Source: Anopheles merus
Taxonomy: Eukaryota; Arthropoda; Insecta; Diptera; Culicidae
Direction of reading: 5' to 3'
DNA: 64,000 nucleotides
NCBI RefSeq assembly: GCF_017562075.2
Contig: NC_054083.1
Coordinates: 8,066,768-8,130,767, forward strand
Part shown: piece after piece, positions 13,644 through 24,257 of the stretch
Layout of the letters: each line of letters starts with the position of its first letter
How positions within the stretch are numbered: the stretch's first letter is position 1
Program-made: the position numbers and the translations under genes
Notes under the pieces: generated by a model
The model's input: the letters and a program-made list of their open reading frames with translations, nothing else
The model's database searches: none
Told to the model about the DNA's origin: nothing

Positions 13644-13877
13644 GCCGGTCTCATTGTACAGTTTAGCCGGTCTCATGTTACAGTCGTCAACTCGTACACT
13701 TAACAACATGCCCGTCATGGGTTCAACCCCCAAATAGATCGTGCCCCCATACGTAGGATTGACTTTCCTGCTATGGTAACAATAAGTCACTGCCATCCAA
13801 GCTCACTTCACTAGTGAGTACAGGCAGGCCTTGACCGCCCGTGACCTTGAACGGTTCTTGTGCCAAAGAAGAAGAAA
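13644..13877 (+). mobile_element. SINE200-type tRNA-derived SINE
   Basis: Recognised by its polymerase III head (TACAGTCGTCAACTCGTACAC, B-box-like GGGTTCAACCC) and the body GGTAACAATAAGTCACTG, CTCACTTCACTAGTG, GGCAGGCCTTGACCG, ending GTGCCAAAGAAGAAG. It is flanked by a perfect 10 bp duplication GAAGACAAGA at 13634-13643 and 13878-13887. The first part of the head (GCCGGTCTCAT.GTACAG) appears twice at 13644-13683, an unusual local duplication. Confidence 0.88.
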
Positions 13878-13887
13878 GAAGACAAGA

Positions 13888-14883
13888 AATATGAATCACC
13901 GTGCGAAAGAAATTCTACATTGAATCCAGCACGCCAAGAACAGAAGGAAGCAAGCACTACTCGATACAGGTGTATGGCTATAAAAAGAGCATAATAAATT
14001 ACCAGCAATTTCTAAGTGATAATGTTTATCGACACTTGCAGACGTAGAGGAATTTTGCAGATGATTAGTGTTGTAACCGTTGTAGGGTTCCGCCGAACTG
14101 TCAGCCAAGCGCATCGCAGATAGGACAAAAAATAGTTTAAATAGGGAACGAACGGCAGTTTCTGCCCTTTTCAGTAAAACGAATTCACCGAGAGAGCAAG
14201 CCACAAAACGCCTAAAATAAAAACTAATTTTTTGGCACCCCGCCCAAGCCTAAAAAATTCGGTTTCTTTGTTAGTTTCTAACAATTAGCATAATGAATGT
14301 GATGATGCAATGCAGGATGGCCATGAGGATATCGAGCAGCACGATGAAGGGGATTCTGTGCTGATTGGCGATGCAAATTTTACGGATGATAGCGATGTCG
14401 AAGCTGATAGTGCGTTTGATAATAATAACATGTCTATAGAGGATGGTATACGATATTTAGCACTATCGAATAATGGATCACACCAATCGATAATTATGCC
14501 ACAGCGTCTGTTCAAATAATAGAAAGTGAAAGTGAAAGTACCGTCATCTGCCAAAACGCTTCTGAAAATGATTTTTTTTTTTCAAGTACAAAAAGATGTT
14601 GGGGTTTATTCGTATAAATTTATCGAAAAACAAGATTTTTTAAATCCTCGCTAAGTTTCCTACCGTTTTGGCGCTTACACTAGGTACATGTTACATGAGA
14701 TGTATCGTTATAGTTCGATGGAACAGAAGAACAAGCAGTACTTCGCAATGCATTGAGATCAATTCTCTATTGGTTAAAATTACCGAATTGTATGGGAAAG
14801 GAGAACATTATTCACAAGGCACTTAACTAACTTATAATCTATTTTTGTTTTGATCTAATTCATTGGTATATTCATCGTATTCC
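13888..14883. other. No recognised gene; acidic open frame at 14310-14519
   Basis: The only notable frame is 14310-14519 (plus, 69 codons), rich in Asp and Glu, similar in flavour to acidic N-terminal regions of some DNA-transposon proteins, but no domain supports that. The right end (about 14820-14883) is probably 3' untranslated sequence of the LINE that follows on the minus strand. Confidence 0.3.
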
Positions 14884-16809
14884 TAACTGCTAAATACATT
14901 CCTAATTATGTCAACTTCCGAGTCTCGACATTTGCGCTTTAAGCACTCAATGATTTCACTTATTTTATCTTTTATAGGAACAAAACCTGTTTCGCTATGA
15001 AGGGCCCTGGTGGGATATCTATTTGGCAGTTCCATAATGGTTTTCAGGAATCTATTTTGTATGACTTGTATAGTCTGCAAATTTGTGCGAGAGCACCTTC
15101 CCCAAGCGATGCTACCGTACGTTATTGATGGTAAAACAATCTGACCGTAAACGGCCAATCTGTTTTCCATCGATAAACCCGAATTATTTTTTAAGAGGGA
15201 GTAGAACATTCGAAAAAGTTGCCTGTTTTGGTTTTTATATAGCCTACGTGAGCTTTAAAAGTTAGACGCCTATCCAGAATGACTCCTAGAAAGCGAGCTT
15301 CTGAAGCCCATGAAATGATGTTATTTTCCATTTTTAAACTGCCCACTTTAGCGATTATGTTGGATGCTGTGGATAAGTTGGATAAGACCATCGTGCCAGA
15401 CGTTATCAAACGCCTTTTCAACATCAAGAAGAGCCATGGCAGTGGTTTTTTCACGCATTTTAGCAGAGTCGCCAACGTCCAAAACGCGCTGAAGCTGCTG
15501 GGCTGCCGTCCGATGTTTCCTAAAACCGAACTGAACTTCACTGATGACATTGTTCGATTCACAATGAGCCATCATACGAGTGTAAATTATTCTTTCGAAC
15601 AACTTACTTAAGCACCAAGGAGTGAAATCGGACGATAGCTTGATCCTAAGCTAGGGTCCTTACCAGGTTTTAAAACAGGAACCACTTTTACATATTTCCA
15701 GAAGTGTGGGAAGTAGCCTAGCTCCAGACACCTGTTAAACACGTTGGTTAGTAACACGACAGTGCTGTGTCCGACGTGTTTCAACATAATATTAAAGATA
15801 CCATCCGCTCCTGGTGCTTTGTAGCCAACAAGATACTTAATGGTCCCTAGGAGTTCCCCGCTGGAAATACGCTGAATATTTGTCGCTTCAATAGGTTCTG
15901 AAACAAGAGAACTGATGCTGTCAGCAACCCTACTCTCATATGTGCTAGTCATGGATTCGCTCAATCTATGTGCCTGAGCAAAATTGACTGACAATTTCAC
16001 TGCTTTTTCTCTAGGTGTAAAGACAGGGATTCCACCATCAATTAGGACTGGGATCGGTCGAAACTTATCTTTGAGCACCTTCGTTAGACGCCAAAAGGGC
16101 CGAGAGTGTTTAGGAAGTGTTTTTAAACGATCTAAAAATTGTATATTTCTTCCCTCTACCATTCTGGCGTCAAAAATCCTAGCTACCTGCCGGTATAAAG
16201 AATAGTAAGTCCTGTTCCTCGTCCTTTGGTATGTCCGTCTCAACGAGTTTTTTGACGCAATTAGCCGTTTTGTATCTGCTTCGAGTTCAGTTACCTTATG
16301 TCGTACTTGGATGAGTGGAACAAAACGATCTACTGCTTCCTTCATACAGCTTTCGACATTAATGATCGCTGTATTTATGTCTACGATGGTCAGAAGAGGA
16401 GGTGCCGAACTGATGTTTTCCGTCATGTACCGCGCAAATCGTGGCCAGTCTGTTTTTCGATAATTTCGCTGCTGTCTAATGGCATGAGTGCCCGGTGCTG
16501 CTGCTGCTGCTGATGGCGCGGACAACCATGGCAAGTACAGACAAAATCATCAGCAGCTTTACGGTACTGTCCAACCCAAGGTAATGGTTCCGCCCACGAT
16601 GATCTAGTTGGTATCGGCGCCGGGACTAATCGTCTTGGAGCATTTTGTGTTGAGTAACGCTTCTGCAGGTACTGCTTACGCGAAGGGCAGTTTCGATTAA
16701 ATGGGCTATGGTTCCCCATACAGTTTGCACACGTATGTACATCTCCCATCTCTTTTGTGCACTGCTTTGAGCGGTGATTTCCTGCACACTTAGCACATCG
16801 AGGTGACAT
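14884..16809 (-). pseudogene. Jockey-type LINE with internal deletions
   Basis: Minus-strand relic. ORF1 remains (16423-16809) carry zinc knuckles: CAKCAGNHRSKQC and CANCMGNHSPFNRNC. This runs almost directly into ORF2 sequence just before RT (15608-16534: FVPLIQVRHKVTELEADTKRLI, YKAPGADGIFNIMLKH, FWKYVKVVPVLKPGKDPS, SYRPISLL), so the endonuclease domain is missing. RT continues as FGFRKHRTAAQQL and LLDVEKAFDNVWHDGLI (15348-15602), then jumps near 15355 to RFLGVILDRRLTFKAHV (about 15260-15330). The palm motif YxDD is therefore deleted. The C-terminal part (14883-15209) has LPSITYGSIAWGRCS and IQVIQNRFLKTIMELP. Order and zinc knuckles fit the Jockey clade. Confidence 0.8.
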
Positions 16810-17009
16810 TGCTTCTTAAAACGAAACGAAATCCATCATCCTAGATAACGGAAATCGATGGTGGACAGTTTTGGTATCGAGGATTCAGAAGTTGCCTATT
16901 AAATTACTTCCGGTTAGTAGATACACACCATTGTTATAATTTATCGAATTAGAGCTTACTATGTATTATCCTTTTATTTGCAGATCAGTAAAGGTCCCTC
17001 TTAACTGTC

Positions 17010-17302
17010 TTTATTTAACATTGTAGATTGATGGATTGCCTCTGTATAATAGCAGCAATATGCAATTCTGGTCGATCTTGTTCAGAATCGAAAAATTCCC
17101 ACAAGCTCCAGTTATGGCATCCGCTATTTTTTGTGGATTTCAGAAACCAAAAAGCGTATAAGAGTTTCTTCGTCCAGCCGTTGATGAGCTAAACCTTTTA
17201 ATGGCTAATGGTATTATCATTCACGGAAAGAAAGTTCTTGTAAAATTGCGAGCTATTATTGCAGATACTCATGCCAGAGTCTTTATCAAAGGTATTCATT
17301 GA
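17010..17302 (+). pseudogene. Transposase-domain fragment (DGLPLYNSSNxQFW type)
   Basis: One plus frame reads IDGLPLYNSSNMQFWSIL, then GFQKPKSV, a stop, FLRPAVDELNLLMANGIII, and RAIIADTHARVFIKGIH. This pattern (DGLPLYKSS..QFWPIL ... FVEELxxL ... DAPARAFxKxI) belongs to a widespread insect transposase family that I cannot name with certainty; a CACTA-like relative is possible. Stops at about 17027 and 17159 and truncation at 17302 make it a relic. It abuts the repeat at 17309. Confidence 0.6.
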
Positions 17303-17308
17303 AGTATT

Positions 17309-17532
17309 GACGTTGTGGTATTTTTCTTTCTATTTCTAACGAATAACTTAAACTAGGCGAATTGCGCTTGCGTCGGATCGCTGTCGTTGCTGTTCGTGGA
17401 AGATATGGTTCCCGCCGTTCGGGCGATCACCTTACGCCTGTTGCCCTCTCACACACACCAACCAAATTATGGCACTCTAATTATAGCATGGCTATTTCGA
17501 ATATTTCGTGCGATCTCATCCGCAGACCCAAC
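17309..17532 (-). repeat. Probable 3' LTR of the BEL/Pao element
   Basis: About 220 bp that recurs, in the same orientation and with moderate divergence, at 27002-27253. Read on the minus strand it starts AGTTGGGTCTGCGGATGAG and ends ACCACAACGTC, so its ends carry GTTG...CAAC, a short inversion like BEL/Pao LTR termini (TGTTG...CAACA). The pair brackets minus-strand BEL gag and pol. Compared with the other copy it lacks a stretch near the middle (GAGTTGATGGCCGC). Confidence 0.65.
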
Positions 17533-17567
17533 TGACATTTTATAGCACGAATAATCGGGAATTCGAG

Positions 17568-17627
17568 CAAATTCCCTTAAACTGGAGCCTAAAACTTCCC
17601 TTAAACTGCACCAGTTTAAGGGAATTT
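17568..17627. repeat. Small hairpin repeat
   Basis: AAATTCCCTTAAACTGG (17568-17585) and its reverse complement (17611-17627) flank a further copy of TTCCCTTAAACTG. It could form a stem of about 17 bp. It lies in the 3' part of the BEL element. Confidence 0.75.
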
Positions 17628-17938
17628 AGAAAAAGTCCTTTAAAATCAAATGTGATGCGGCTTTTTCGTTACTTTTTCTAGATTCGCTCGGAAACGATGT
17701 TTCCTATCGTTATAGTTGGTCATGTACCCAATTTATACTTAAATAATATCCATTTTTTATAAAATAGCGTCAGACAAAATTAGCTCTTGTTTTTCATCAA
17801 AAAATCATAGCTATGAATGAAAAATGAGCTCGACGGCATCGTCCATCGATAGAGGAACGTCTAATTTACGATCACACCAAATCTTGCCGCTTTCAACACA
17901 CTTGATCACACAAAAACCCACCATTTCAGGCGTATCGA

Positions 17939-18040
17939 GTACTAATCGAGCAGATATGGTAAAACAATTTCGAGCAAATGTCACTTGGGGTACTAATCTA
18001 GCAGATATGGTAAAACAATTTCGAGCAAATGTCACTTGGG
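17939..18040. repeat. Tandem duplication of a 51 bp unit
   Basis: Two adjacent, nearly identical units (17939-17989 and 17990-18040), each starting GTACTAATC and ending TGTCACTTGGG; they differ at one base in the first part (CGAG versus CTAG). Confidence 0.9.
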
Positions 18041-18331
18041 TACTCTTATGAATAAACATCCTTACACCCCCCACCCCCCCCACCCCCTTGATATGGCATT
18101 TCAACCAATCAATTGCTACCAGAACAAGCACAACACAACAAACTCCCGTCAGAACGGTGTAACCAAAAATCCCGACTGTTGCACGTGCATTCAGCATTAT
18201 CAACCTATTCTCCTACCAATTTCACTTTGATCAACCTGCTCTGAAGCTGCGTCGTCTATTGACGATGGTATCGTTAACATACATATTTTTGTAATGGGAC
18301 GTTTGTAGATACCCTTACTGGTGCGCACATA

Positions 18332-19066
18332 CAGGGTGTTCGAGATAAATTTGACAGTTTCTGAGGGAATAGGAAAGAAATTTTTATCAAATTTATGTTA
18401 AATATTAAAAAAAAAATTTCTACAAAGTTTAGCTTACCATGTTTGCCGCATTTTTTATTCGAAGTACCCCCCCTCCGCGTCGATGGCCGCCTACACCCGC
18501 TTCCGGAACCGCGCGCCACCCCGGACAACCATGTCTCTGGGGATGGCCGCAAACACGGCCTGTATTCTAGCCACCAGCTCCGCTTTGGTATTGCAGGACG
18601 CCCTGTTGGTGTCCCGCTCAACTGTGCCCCACACAAAGTAATCCATAGGATTAAGGTCAGGGGAGCTGGGTGGCCAAACGTCGGTGCTGGTGTATCGGTC
18701 GAAATTGGCAGTGAGCCATTGGCATGTTTTTACGGCAGTATGGCATGGTATCGGCATGGTTACGGCCGTATCCTGCTGCCAAACGTAAGACCGCCCATTG
18801 GCCACCGTATTGTTTTTACGGTATTCAGCGAACACATCGCCGCCTTCCGAATTTCGGCATTCGTATGGCCGGCACGAACCATCATAACACACGTTACGCG
18901 CTTGTACAATCCGGACGAGTTCCACATATTTACGGAGCTAGACATTTTTTACACTTGTTCGCACAACTTTTAGCAATCGAATCACATATCAATCATTTCG
19001 ATACGTCAACTCAACCCTGAGATATAAACCCAAAGGCAAGGTGTCAAATTTACCTCGAACACCCTG
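18332..19066 (-). mobile_element. Mariner-like element, internally deleted
   Basis: 735 bp with terminal inverted repeats (CAGGGTGTTCGAGATAAATT at 18332; the minus-strand reading from 19066 begins CAGGGTGTTCGAGGTAAATT) and TA on both sides (18330-18331, 19067-19068). It sits within the CR1-like LINE, whose reading continues on both sides. The contained transposase is only a C-terminal part. Confidence 0.88.
18491..18925 (-). pseudogene. Mariner-type transposase C-terminal remnant
   Basis: The minus frame contains FAEYRKNNTVANGRSYVWQQD (second catalytic Asp in QQD) and WPPSSPDLNPMDYFVWG, where the last Asp stands where Tc1 elements have Glu. This places it among the DDxD members of the mariner group, probably D37D-like with a five-residue insertion after QQDTA (VTMPI before PCH). 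The N-terminal DNA-binding half and the first catalytic Asp are missing. Confidence 0.75.
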
Positions 19067-19778
19067 TATACTGCTCTCGTTATTACGTCCCTTCCAACAT
19101 GCGTCTCAACAATACGTGCCATAGGCCATCGGGTTTGGGGTAACAGCTCATCGATGAGAATGACCATCCAGCCGATCGTGAACTGAGAATTCTGTTCATG
19201 TCCCACCGTGTCCTTTTGCAGCTCTTGCAAATATTCGCCTTCCAGTGGACCCAGAAACGCTGCACGTAGGCTTGTAGCTTCCAATAGTGCTCCAACCGGT
19301 TTAACGCCCTACGCCTACTTCCCTGGCAGGATCGCAATAATCTTCCTCCGTATGCTGCGCGGTGCCGTCTTCTAGGCCTGGAACCTCTTTCGGTTAGAAG
19401 ACGCAATGCACAGTGCTCTTTCATCGCTGGATTGCTAAATGGCTCTATCGACCCATCGCCTTTGTTGCATCGAGTCGATATCTATGCACCATCCACTTAG
19501 GTCTAGAGAAACTCTACGGCTCGCCCAACCCCGTTCCAGCGCTGGTCGGTCTGACCCTATGTTCCGCATGTCGACTGTTTTCAACAATGTCTCGGATTGC
19601 TTCGACTTCGACATCTCAACTCAGTACTTCAAGGAACGTCTCCGGCTATTGCCGTGGCCGCAGTGAATTGCGATGCAAATCTTGTTTTTCTTATGTATTT
19701 TTTTTTAATGAACTGTTACATCTTAATTAGGCCATACGGCCCGTTGAAGATTAAATAAATAATAAAAATAATAATAAA

Positions 19779-20480
19779 GGAACGTCACACAAGTTAGGTT
19801 CGGGAAGTGCTAGCATGGAGGTGCCGATCAGAAAGTGGCCCGGAGTTAGCGCCGCCAGTTCATCGGGATTTTCTGAAAGAGGAAGCAACGGTCACGAATT
19901 CATGACCGCTTCGATTTGCGTTATTACCTTTTAAAAATATTCAAACGACAAACGAGATGCACCGAGGATGCGATACAGATGCCTACCTACGATCAGCTAC
20001 CTTCACCGCAAATTCCCACAGCCCGCCGAAATGAGGAGCCGTTGGGGGATTAATGTTCCATGATATCCCTTGGGACGTGCATAACTCATTCACTTGCTGC
20101 TCTCATTCCTTTCTAGCGATGAGCGATGTCAATTCTGTTATCTCGTTACTAGCTCCTTCGAAGTTTTTTTTTTTTTTTCATTATCCAAGTGAATGTGACA
20201 CGGCTTACCACGGCGAGCAATGAATCTTCGTAGCGCTGCTAAAAAAGCTGATGTAGACAAGTCACATACCCACTCGAGATGTACCGCCTTTGTATCGAAA
20301 CATACAAAAAGGCAGAGATAAGCCATGCAGGCGGCTGCTCTTCTGTGTACCGGTTTTAAGTAAAATGGGCCGGCGTAGTCAATGCCCACGTTGCTGAAGG
20401 GCCGGCTAGGGATCACTCTGGATGGGGGCAGTTGTCCAATTCGCTGGCATGCGATTAAAGGGTCAACCCGAAAACACCGG
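19779..20480 (-). pseudogene. BEL/Pao integrase remnant
   Basis: Minus strand. 20138-20416 reads PFSNVGIDYAGPFYLKPVHR, AYLCLFVCFDTKAVHLEWV and ALRRFIARRGKPCHIHLDN, the Pao integrase core with the DYAGPF Asp and a decayed DN motif. After a frame change, 19780-20110 gives WNINPPTAPHFGGLWEFAVK, QIEAVMNS, ENPDELAALTPGHFLIGTS, the usual integrase C-terminal part with the catalytic Glu region (IEAVLNSRPL). A poly-T run at 20165-20178 and several stops break the frame. The CR1-like LINE insertion cuts it at 19778. Confidence 0.85.
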
Positions 20481-20549
20481 AAACAGTGATAGTTTCAGTT
20501 TCAGTCTTTCAGTGATAGTACACCACTAGGTTGCGTGTAAACGGATGTC

Positions 20550-22627
20550 CCTTTGGAAGGAGAGCCGAATGCTTTGATTGGAACGGCAAATCAGCTATGT
20601 TTAACCTTCCTCCCACTCTGAGCACACCTTGGTTGTCCAAAAACGGGTTGAGATTTCTAATCGACGAGTTTTTCTTTATAGGTTGGCCGTTCCGAAGTGA
20701 TGAAATTTCGTTTCGGAAAGCATTGTCTTGTGCAATATTGACCAGAAATGCCTTTGCCTCCTCATTCTGCTCGGGTGTCAGTACGATGGATACCGGATCA
20801 CAAGAAGGCTTCGTTCTCTAAGCCTAAGACGTTCTTTAAGCCTTAGATTTTTTATAAATCGCTTGCAGTATGCAATAATGTGCAGTAATTGGGAGTATGA
20901 TGACCTTCTTTTGAACCAAGGGTTAACTGCAGGCGATGCGCTGGCCACAGAAACTAACAAGCTCATACAGCTGAGCCCCTTATACGGCGCTGCAGAGTTC
21001 CAATCGAGGCTTATACGTTTCAATGGAGCTACTTTAGATTTCGACGCAAGCAAAGATATTTTAACATTCCCCTCGGCATCCTAGCACTTTGCATAAACGC
21101 ATGAGCCATATGCCGCCTATGAAGCATCAGTAAATATGTGCAGCTGCACATTCAATCGTAAGGCAAAACAGTATCGTTCGATTCTATAGCAAGCCAAAAG
21201 CTCCAACTTCACATAAAAATCTTTCCATTTCAGCCCAAATGTCACATCCCAGTCAATCGATAACGCCCAAAGCTGCTGCATCATTATTTTTGCTCGCACT
21301 ACGACAGGAGCGATAAGACGCAACGGGTCAAATAATCGAGCTATCTCCGAACAAATGCTCCGTTTAGTAGGGGGTAACTATAGTGGCTATACTTACTATA
21401 CTATACCTACTATACTTGATGCAAAGCATAAATTGTCGCGCTCAGGTTCCCAGCAGACACCTAGGGCTTTTATAGTTTCGTCGGTATCAAACTGCAGTGA
21501 TGATTTAGTTCTGTTTTGAGAAGCATCGAGCCCTTGCCAAACCTCCAAACGATTTGAGGTCCACTTTCGTAATGGAAAACTGCCCTTCAACATCATTCCA
21601 GTTAGCTAAGATAGCTTCCTGTATAGCTTCCTCAACAGATGATGCCCCGCCAATGAAGTCATCTACGTAAAAATTGCGAATAGCAAGACTGGCAAGAGGG
21701 TAATTGCTTCCTTCGTCCTGCACTAATTGAAGCAAAGTGCGCGTAGCTAGGAATGAGGAAGGGGTCAAATCGTATGTGACAGTATTCAGTGCATACTCTT
21801 TTACTCGTGATGTTGAGGAGAATCGAAACAAAATTCTCACCTATGCGCGGTCATCTTCATGCAAAAGGATTAAAGGGTACATTTTTTTTATATATCTCCG
21901 ACTAAGGCCACAAAATAATGTCCAACAGCTCATCTTGTACAATAGGTCCCACACATAGTGCTTCTTTGAGGGAGTAGCCTGTAAATGTTTTCGCGGAGCC
22001 GTCAAAGACTACTCTCACTTTGGTATTGGAACTGCTCTCCTTTATGACGGTTAATTATAGGTTTTTATTGAGCTTGACGCATTGTCATTAACAAGTTGCA
22101 TATGCCCAAGATCTATATATTCTTGCATGAAGGCATGATACTCCTTCTTCAATTGTGAATTTCGGGATTGACGCTTTTCTAATTCATAGAATCAGCGCAA
22201 CGCCTGGCCTTTTGACTGGCCCAAGCGTGTCGAGAACTTTGGAAGAAATTGTGACGGACGATACGTTTTGCAGATGCCTAAACATCCTGTCTTTGATCTA
22301 TACAGCTCTTAGCAATGCTTCTCTTCTATTGAATATGGTTCGCATACATGTTGTGCCTTTCAAAACTGCTCTATTTTTTCTTCCAACGAAACCATTGCTA
22401 CTCGCGTTGGGTTTGAGAGAGGATTAACGGCCTCCTCGCTAGCAGGACCGACTACAAGCTACCCAAACACGCTGTTGATCAGTATTGGTAATTTATCTAC
22501 CAGATAAATACGCTCTGCAGTTGGAAAAAATGTGTAGAAATGCTCTGCTCCGATTATCAAGTATATTGATTCGGTCTGATTAAAACGAGGGTCCGCAAGG
22601 GATACCCTACAAACAAAGAGTGGCATA
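20550..22627 (-). pseudogene. BEL/Pao reverse transcriptase and RNase H remnant
   Basis: Minus strand. The upstream part (about 22430-22600) contains IIGAEHFYTFFPTAERIYLVD, like the aspartyl-protease-related domain before RT. RT proper: YALNTVTYDLTPSSFLATRT, LASLAIRNFYVDDFIGGASS (21505-21840), with YVDD intact, followed by FSITKVDLKSFGG. RNase H follows as LHIFTDAS (21117-21323) and ISLLASKSKVAPLKRISL (20778-21053). The linker between RNase H and integrase is largely missing. Many frameshifts are present. Confidence 0.85.
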
Positions 22628-23837
22628 TTTTATCATGGTGTGCGTAAAAAACCTAGAGTTAAGCGGAGAACCGTTGTGAAATACAAGGATGCGAGAGCGC
22701 GTTTTGGTTTCTAAACATTTTTGACACTAACACAGTTACAAATATGTAAATGTGTGCGTTTACTTTCCGACAGCGCGCTCAGTTTGATCTGCTCGCAGCG
22801 GTGTGCTGATATCGGTGTATCGTCAGTACAGCTCAAGGATCCGTAGCGTGCGGCCGCACTTGTGTCAGCCGAAGTCCTGGACGATTTGTGATATGATTTT
22901 GTAAAGTGTTCAAGTGTTGTGCGAATTGAAATGAACCTGCGCGAATGATTCGTAATGATGTTTTGTACATCGCGCAGCTTCATTTCGTACCTTTTTTACA
23001 GTAATTGTTGCTACGTGTGTAGCACTCGATTAACTGAGTCGCAAACGGTAAAGATAATTTTACAAACTGTTGTTAATTCAAGCAGTTTTAAAATTGATTG
23101 CGCGTTCTGATTTGCAACTAACCGCGTTTCGCGATGGCGCCCTTTTCCAGATCAGCTGTTTGGCAATGAACTTGATTGACCCTTTTTGTGACCGTCGCCA
23201 ACCTTTTCTCTGATTGGCCCTAATCTTGTTCATATATCTGTCTCATATTTTTATCGTTATCTGTTGTTGTACTGTGGCGCCATCTGCTGCGATTCTTTCT
23301 ACCTATTCGAGCTCATGGGACATGACAGCTCGATGTTTGTAAATATCTGTAAATATCCCAATTCGCCTGCCAAATTACATGTGGCCTATATCGTGCCAAC
23401 GGTAATCAACGTGTAAAATAGGATCTTTGCATATTTGGCCACTTCAACGTTTGCATCGATGGAGCGATCGATTTTATTTCAGTTTAATATTGTGTATGTA
23501 AATGTGTGAAATCGTGTAAAGTTATGTAAATGTTTCAATAAAGTGATCAAAAACGGATCTACGTGTGTTTGTTTTTTTGTTTAGCTGTAGATAACAAAAA
23601 AATACGCAGCGAGTGTGAGCGATTGTTGAACGAAAAAAACGCACACAGCGCAACACAAAAGAAACAAACACAAGCACACGAAAGGATGCTCGCGCATGGG
23701 CGCGAGAATTAAGAGAGCGCATCGTGTATTTTGTATGGAAGCGGGAGAGAACCGTGGTACCCGTTCCCACCCCTTTTTTTAAGACTAGGAAATCTTCCAT
23801 CGGCTTAACTCTAGGTTTTTACGCACACCATGATAAA
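22628..23837. mobile_element. 1.2 kb inverted-repeat element inside BEL
   Basis: Interrupts BEL between protease and RT. Terminal inverted repeats of about 37 bp: TTTATCATGGTGTGCGTAAA at 22629 and, read on the minus strand from 23837, TTTTTATCATGGTGTGCGTA, both continuing to CCTAGAGTTAAG. No transposase is present. The interior holds a block (22690-22945) shared with 36668-36972, a hairpin near 22930-22986 (CCTGCGCGA / TCGCGCAG), GATGGCGCC at 23132 and its inverse at 23276, and AATAAA near 23537. Superfamily and TSD are unclear. Confidence 0.7.
22690..22945 (+). repeat. Dispersed repeat R2, copy 1 (promoter-like)
   Basis: Shared with 36668-36972 in the same orientation: GCGAGAGCGCGTTTTGG, AATGTGTGCGTTTACTTTC, AGCGCGCTCAGTTTG, CTCGCAGCGG, TCGTCAGTACAGCTCAAG, and a GTGTTGTGCGAATTGAAATGAA end. 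The TCAGT within it resembles an insect initiator, which suggests a transposon promoter; that is inference. Confidence 0.65.
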
Positions 23838-23839
23838 AA

Positions 23840-24255
23840 TTACCCGCTCTTTGCCCGCAGGGTGGTCCAGGCGAAATGTTCCAGCGACTTATATTAATGT
23901 GGTGGGAAGGAAGTTTTACAGCTACTTCATCCATTAACAGGAAATTTACACCACAAGAAAATTGGCTGGTGCGAGATCAAATTTCAGCATACACGGACTG
24001 TCGCACCCTCATCGTATAGCAACCAGCAACTTTAACGTCAATCTCCAATCTGGAAGTAGATAGACCTATTAATTTTGCCAATCTTTTGCTTATTAGGTTA
24101 GGTTGTGATGCGCTTTCTAATCTTGCTCTTGCTGGAAGCTGATTACCAAATGCATCCACAACAATGACAATAGTAGTGAGTAAGAATACGTCTCGTTGGT
24201 CCGTTGCTCGGTTTTCGTTTTCCAATGCTGTTCTGCTGTTAAATGAGGCGTTGGG
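23840..24255 (-). pseudogene. BEL/Pao protease remnant
   Basis: The minus frame 23977-24225 contains VFLLTTIVIVVDAFGNQLPA, then RLESASQPNLISKRLAKLIG. In BEL proteases this position reads LLDSGSQ, so the catalytic Asp is Glu and Gly is Ala here. Downstream remains continue to the insertion at 23837. Confidence 0.75.
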
Positions 24256-24257
24256 CG

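Larger units (their letters stand above)
18230..19778 (+). pseudogene. CR1-like LINE 3' end inserted in BEL
   Basis: 5'-truncated plus-strand LINE. Around the nested mariner it reads RILLSLLRPFQHASQQYVP (start at about 18310, resuming after 19067), a decayed form of the YCSLVRPxLEYAS region. Then ALRLLPWQDRNNLPPYAARC, RLLGLEPLSVRRRNAQ, GLLNGSIDPSPLLHRVDIY (about 19310-19490) and MFRMSTVFNNVSDCFDFD (about 19560-19615), the usual C-terminal motifs of CR1-related ORF2. The 3' end has a GGCCATACGGCCCG hairpin (about 19731) and an AATAATAAAAATAAT tail to 19778. It lies opposite to the BEL strand. Confidence 0.75.

Noticed and set aside
13660..13740. Possible tRNA gene from the B-box-like GGGTTCAACCC
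   Set aside because: The context is a SINE200 copy with TSD; no cloverleaf with a complete acceptor stem is visible.
14285..14554. Ser-rich minus frame and acidic plus frame
   Set aside because: They are mirror readings of the same bases; neither has a recognisable domain, though the acidic frame could be a decayed transposon piece.
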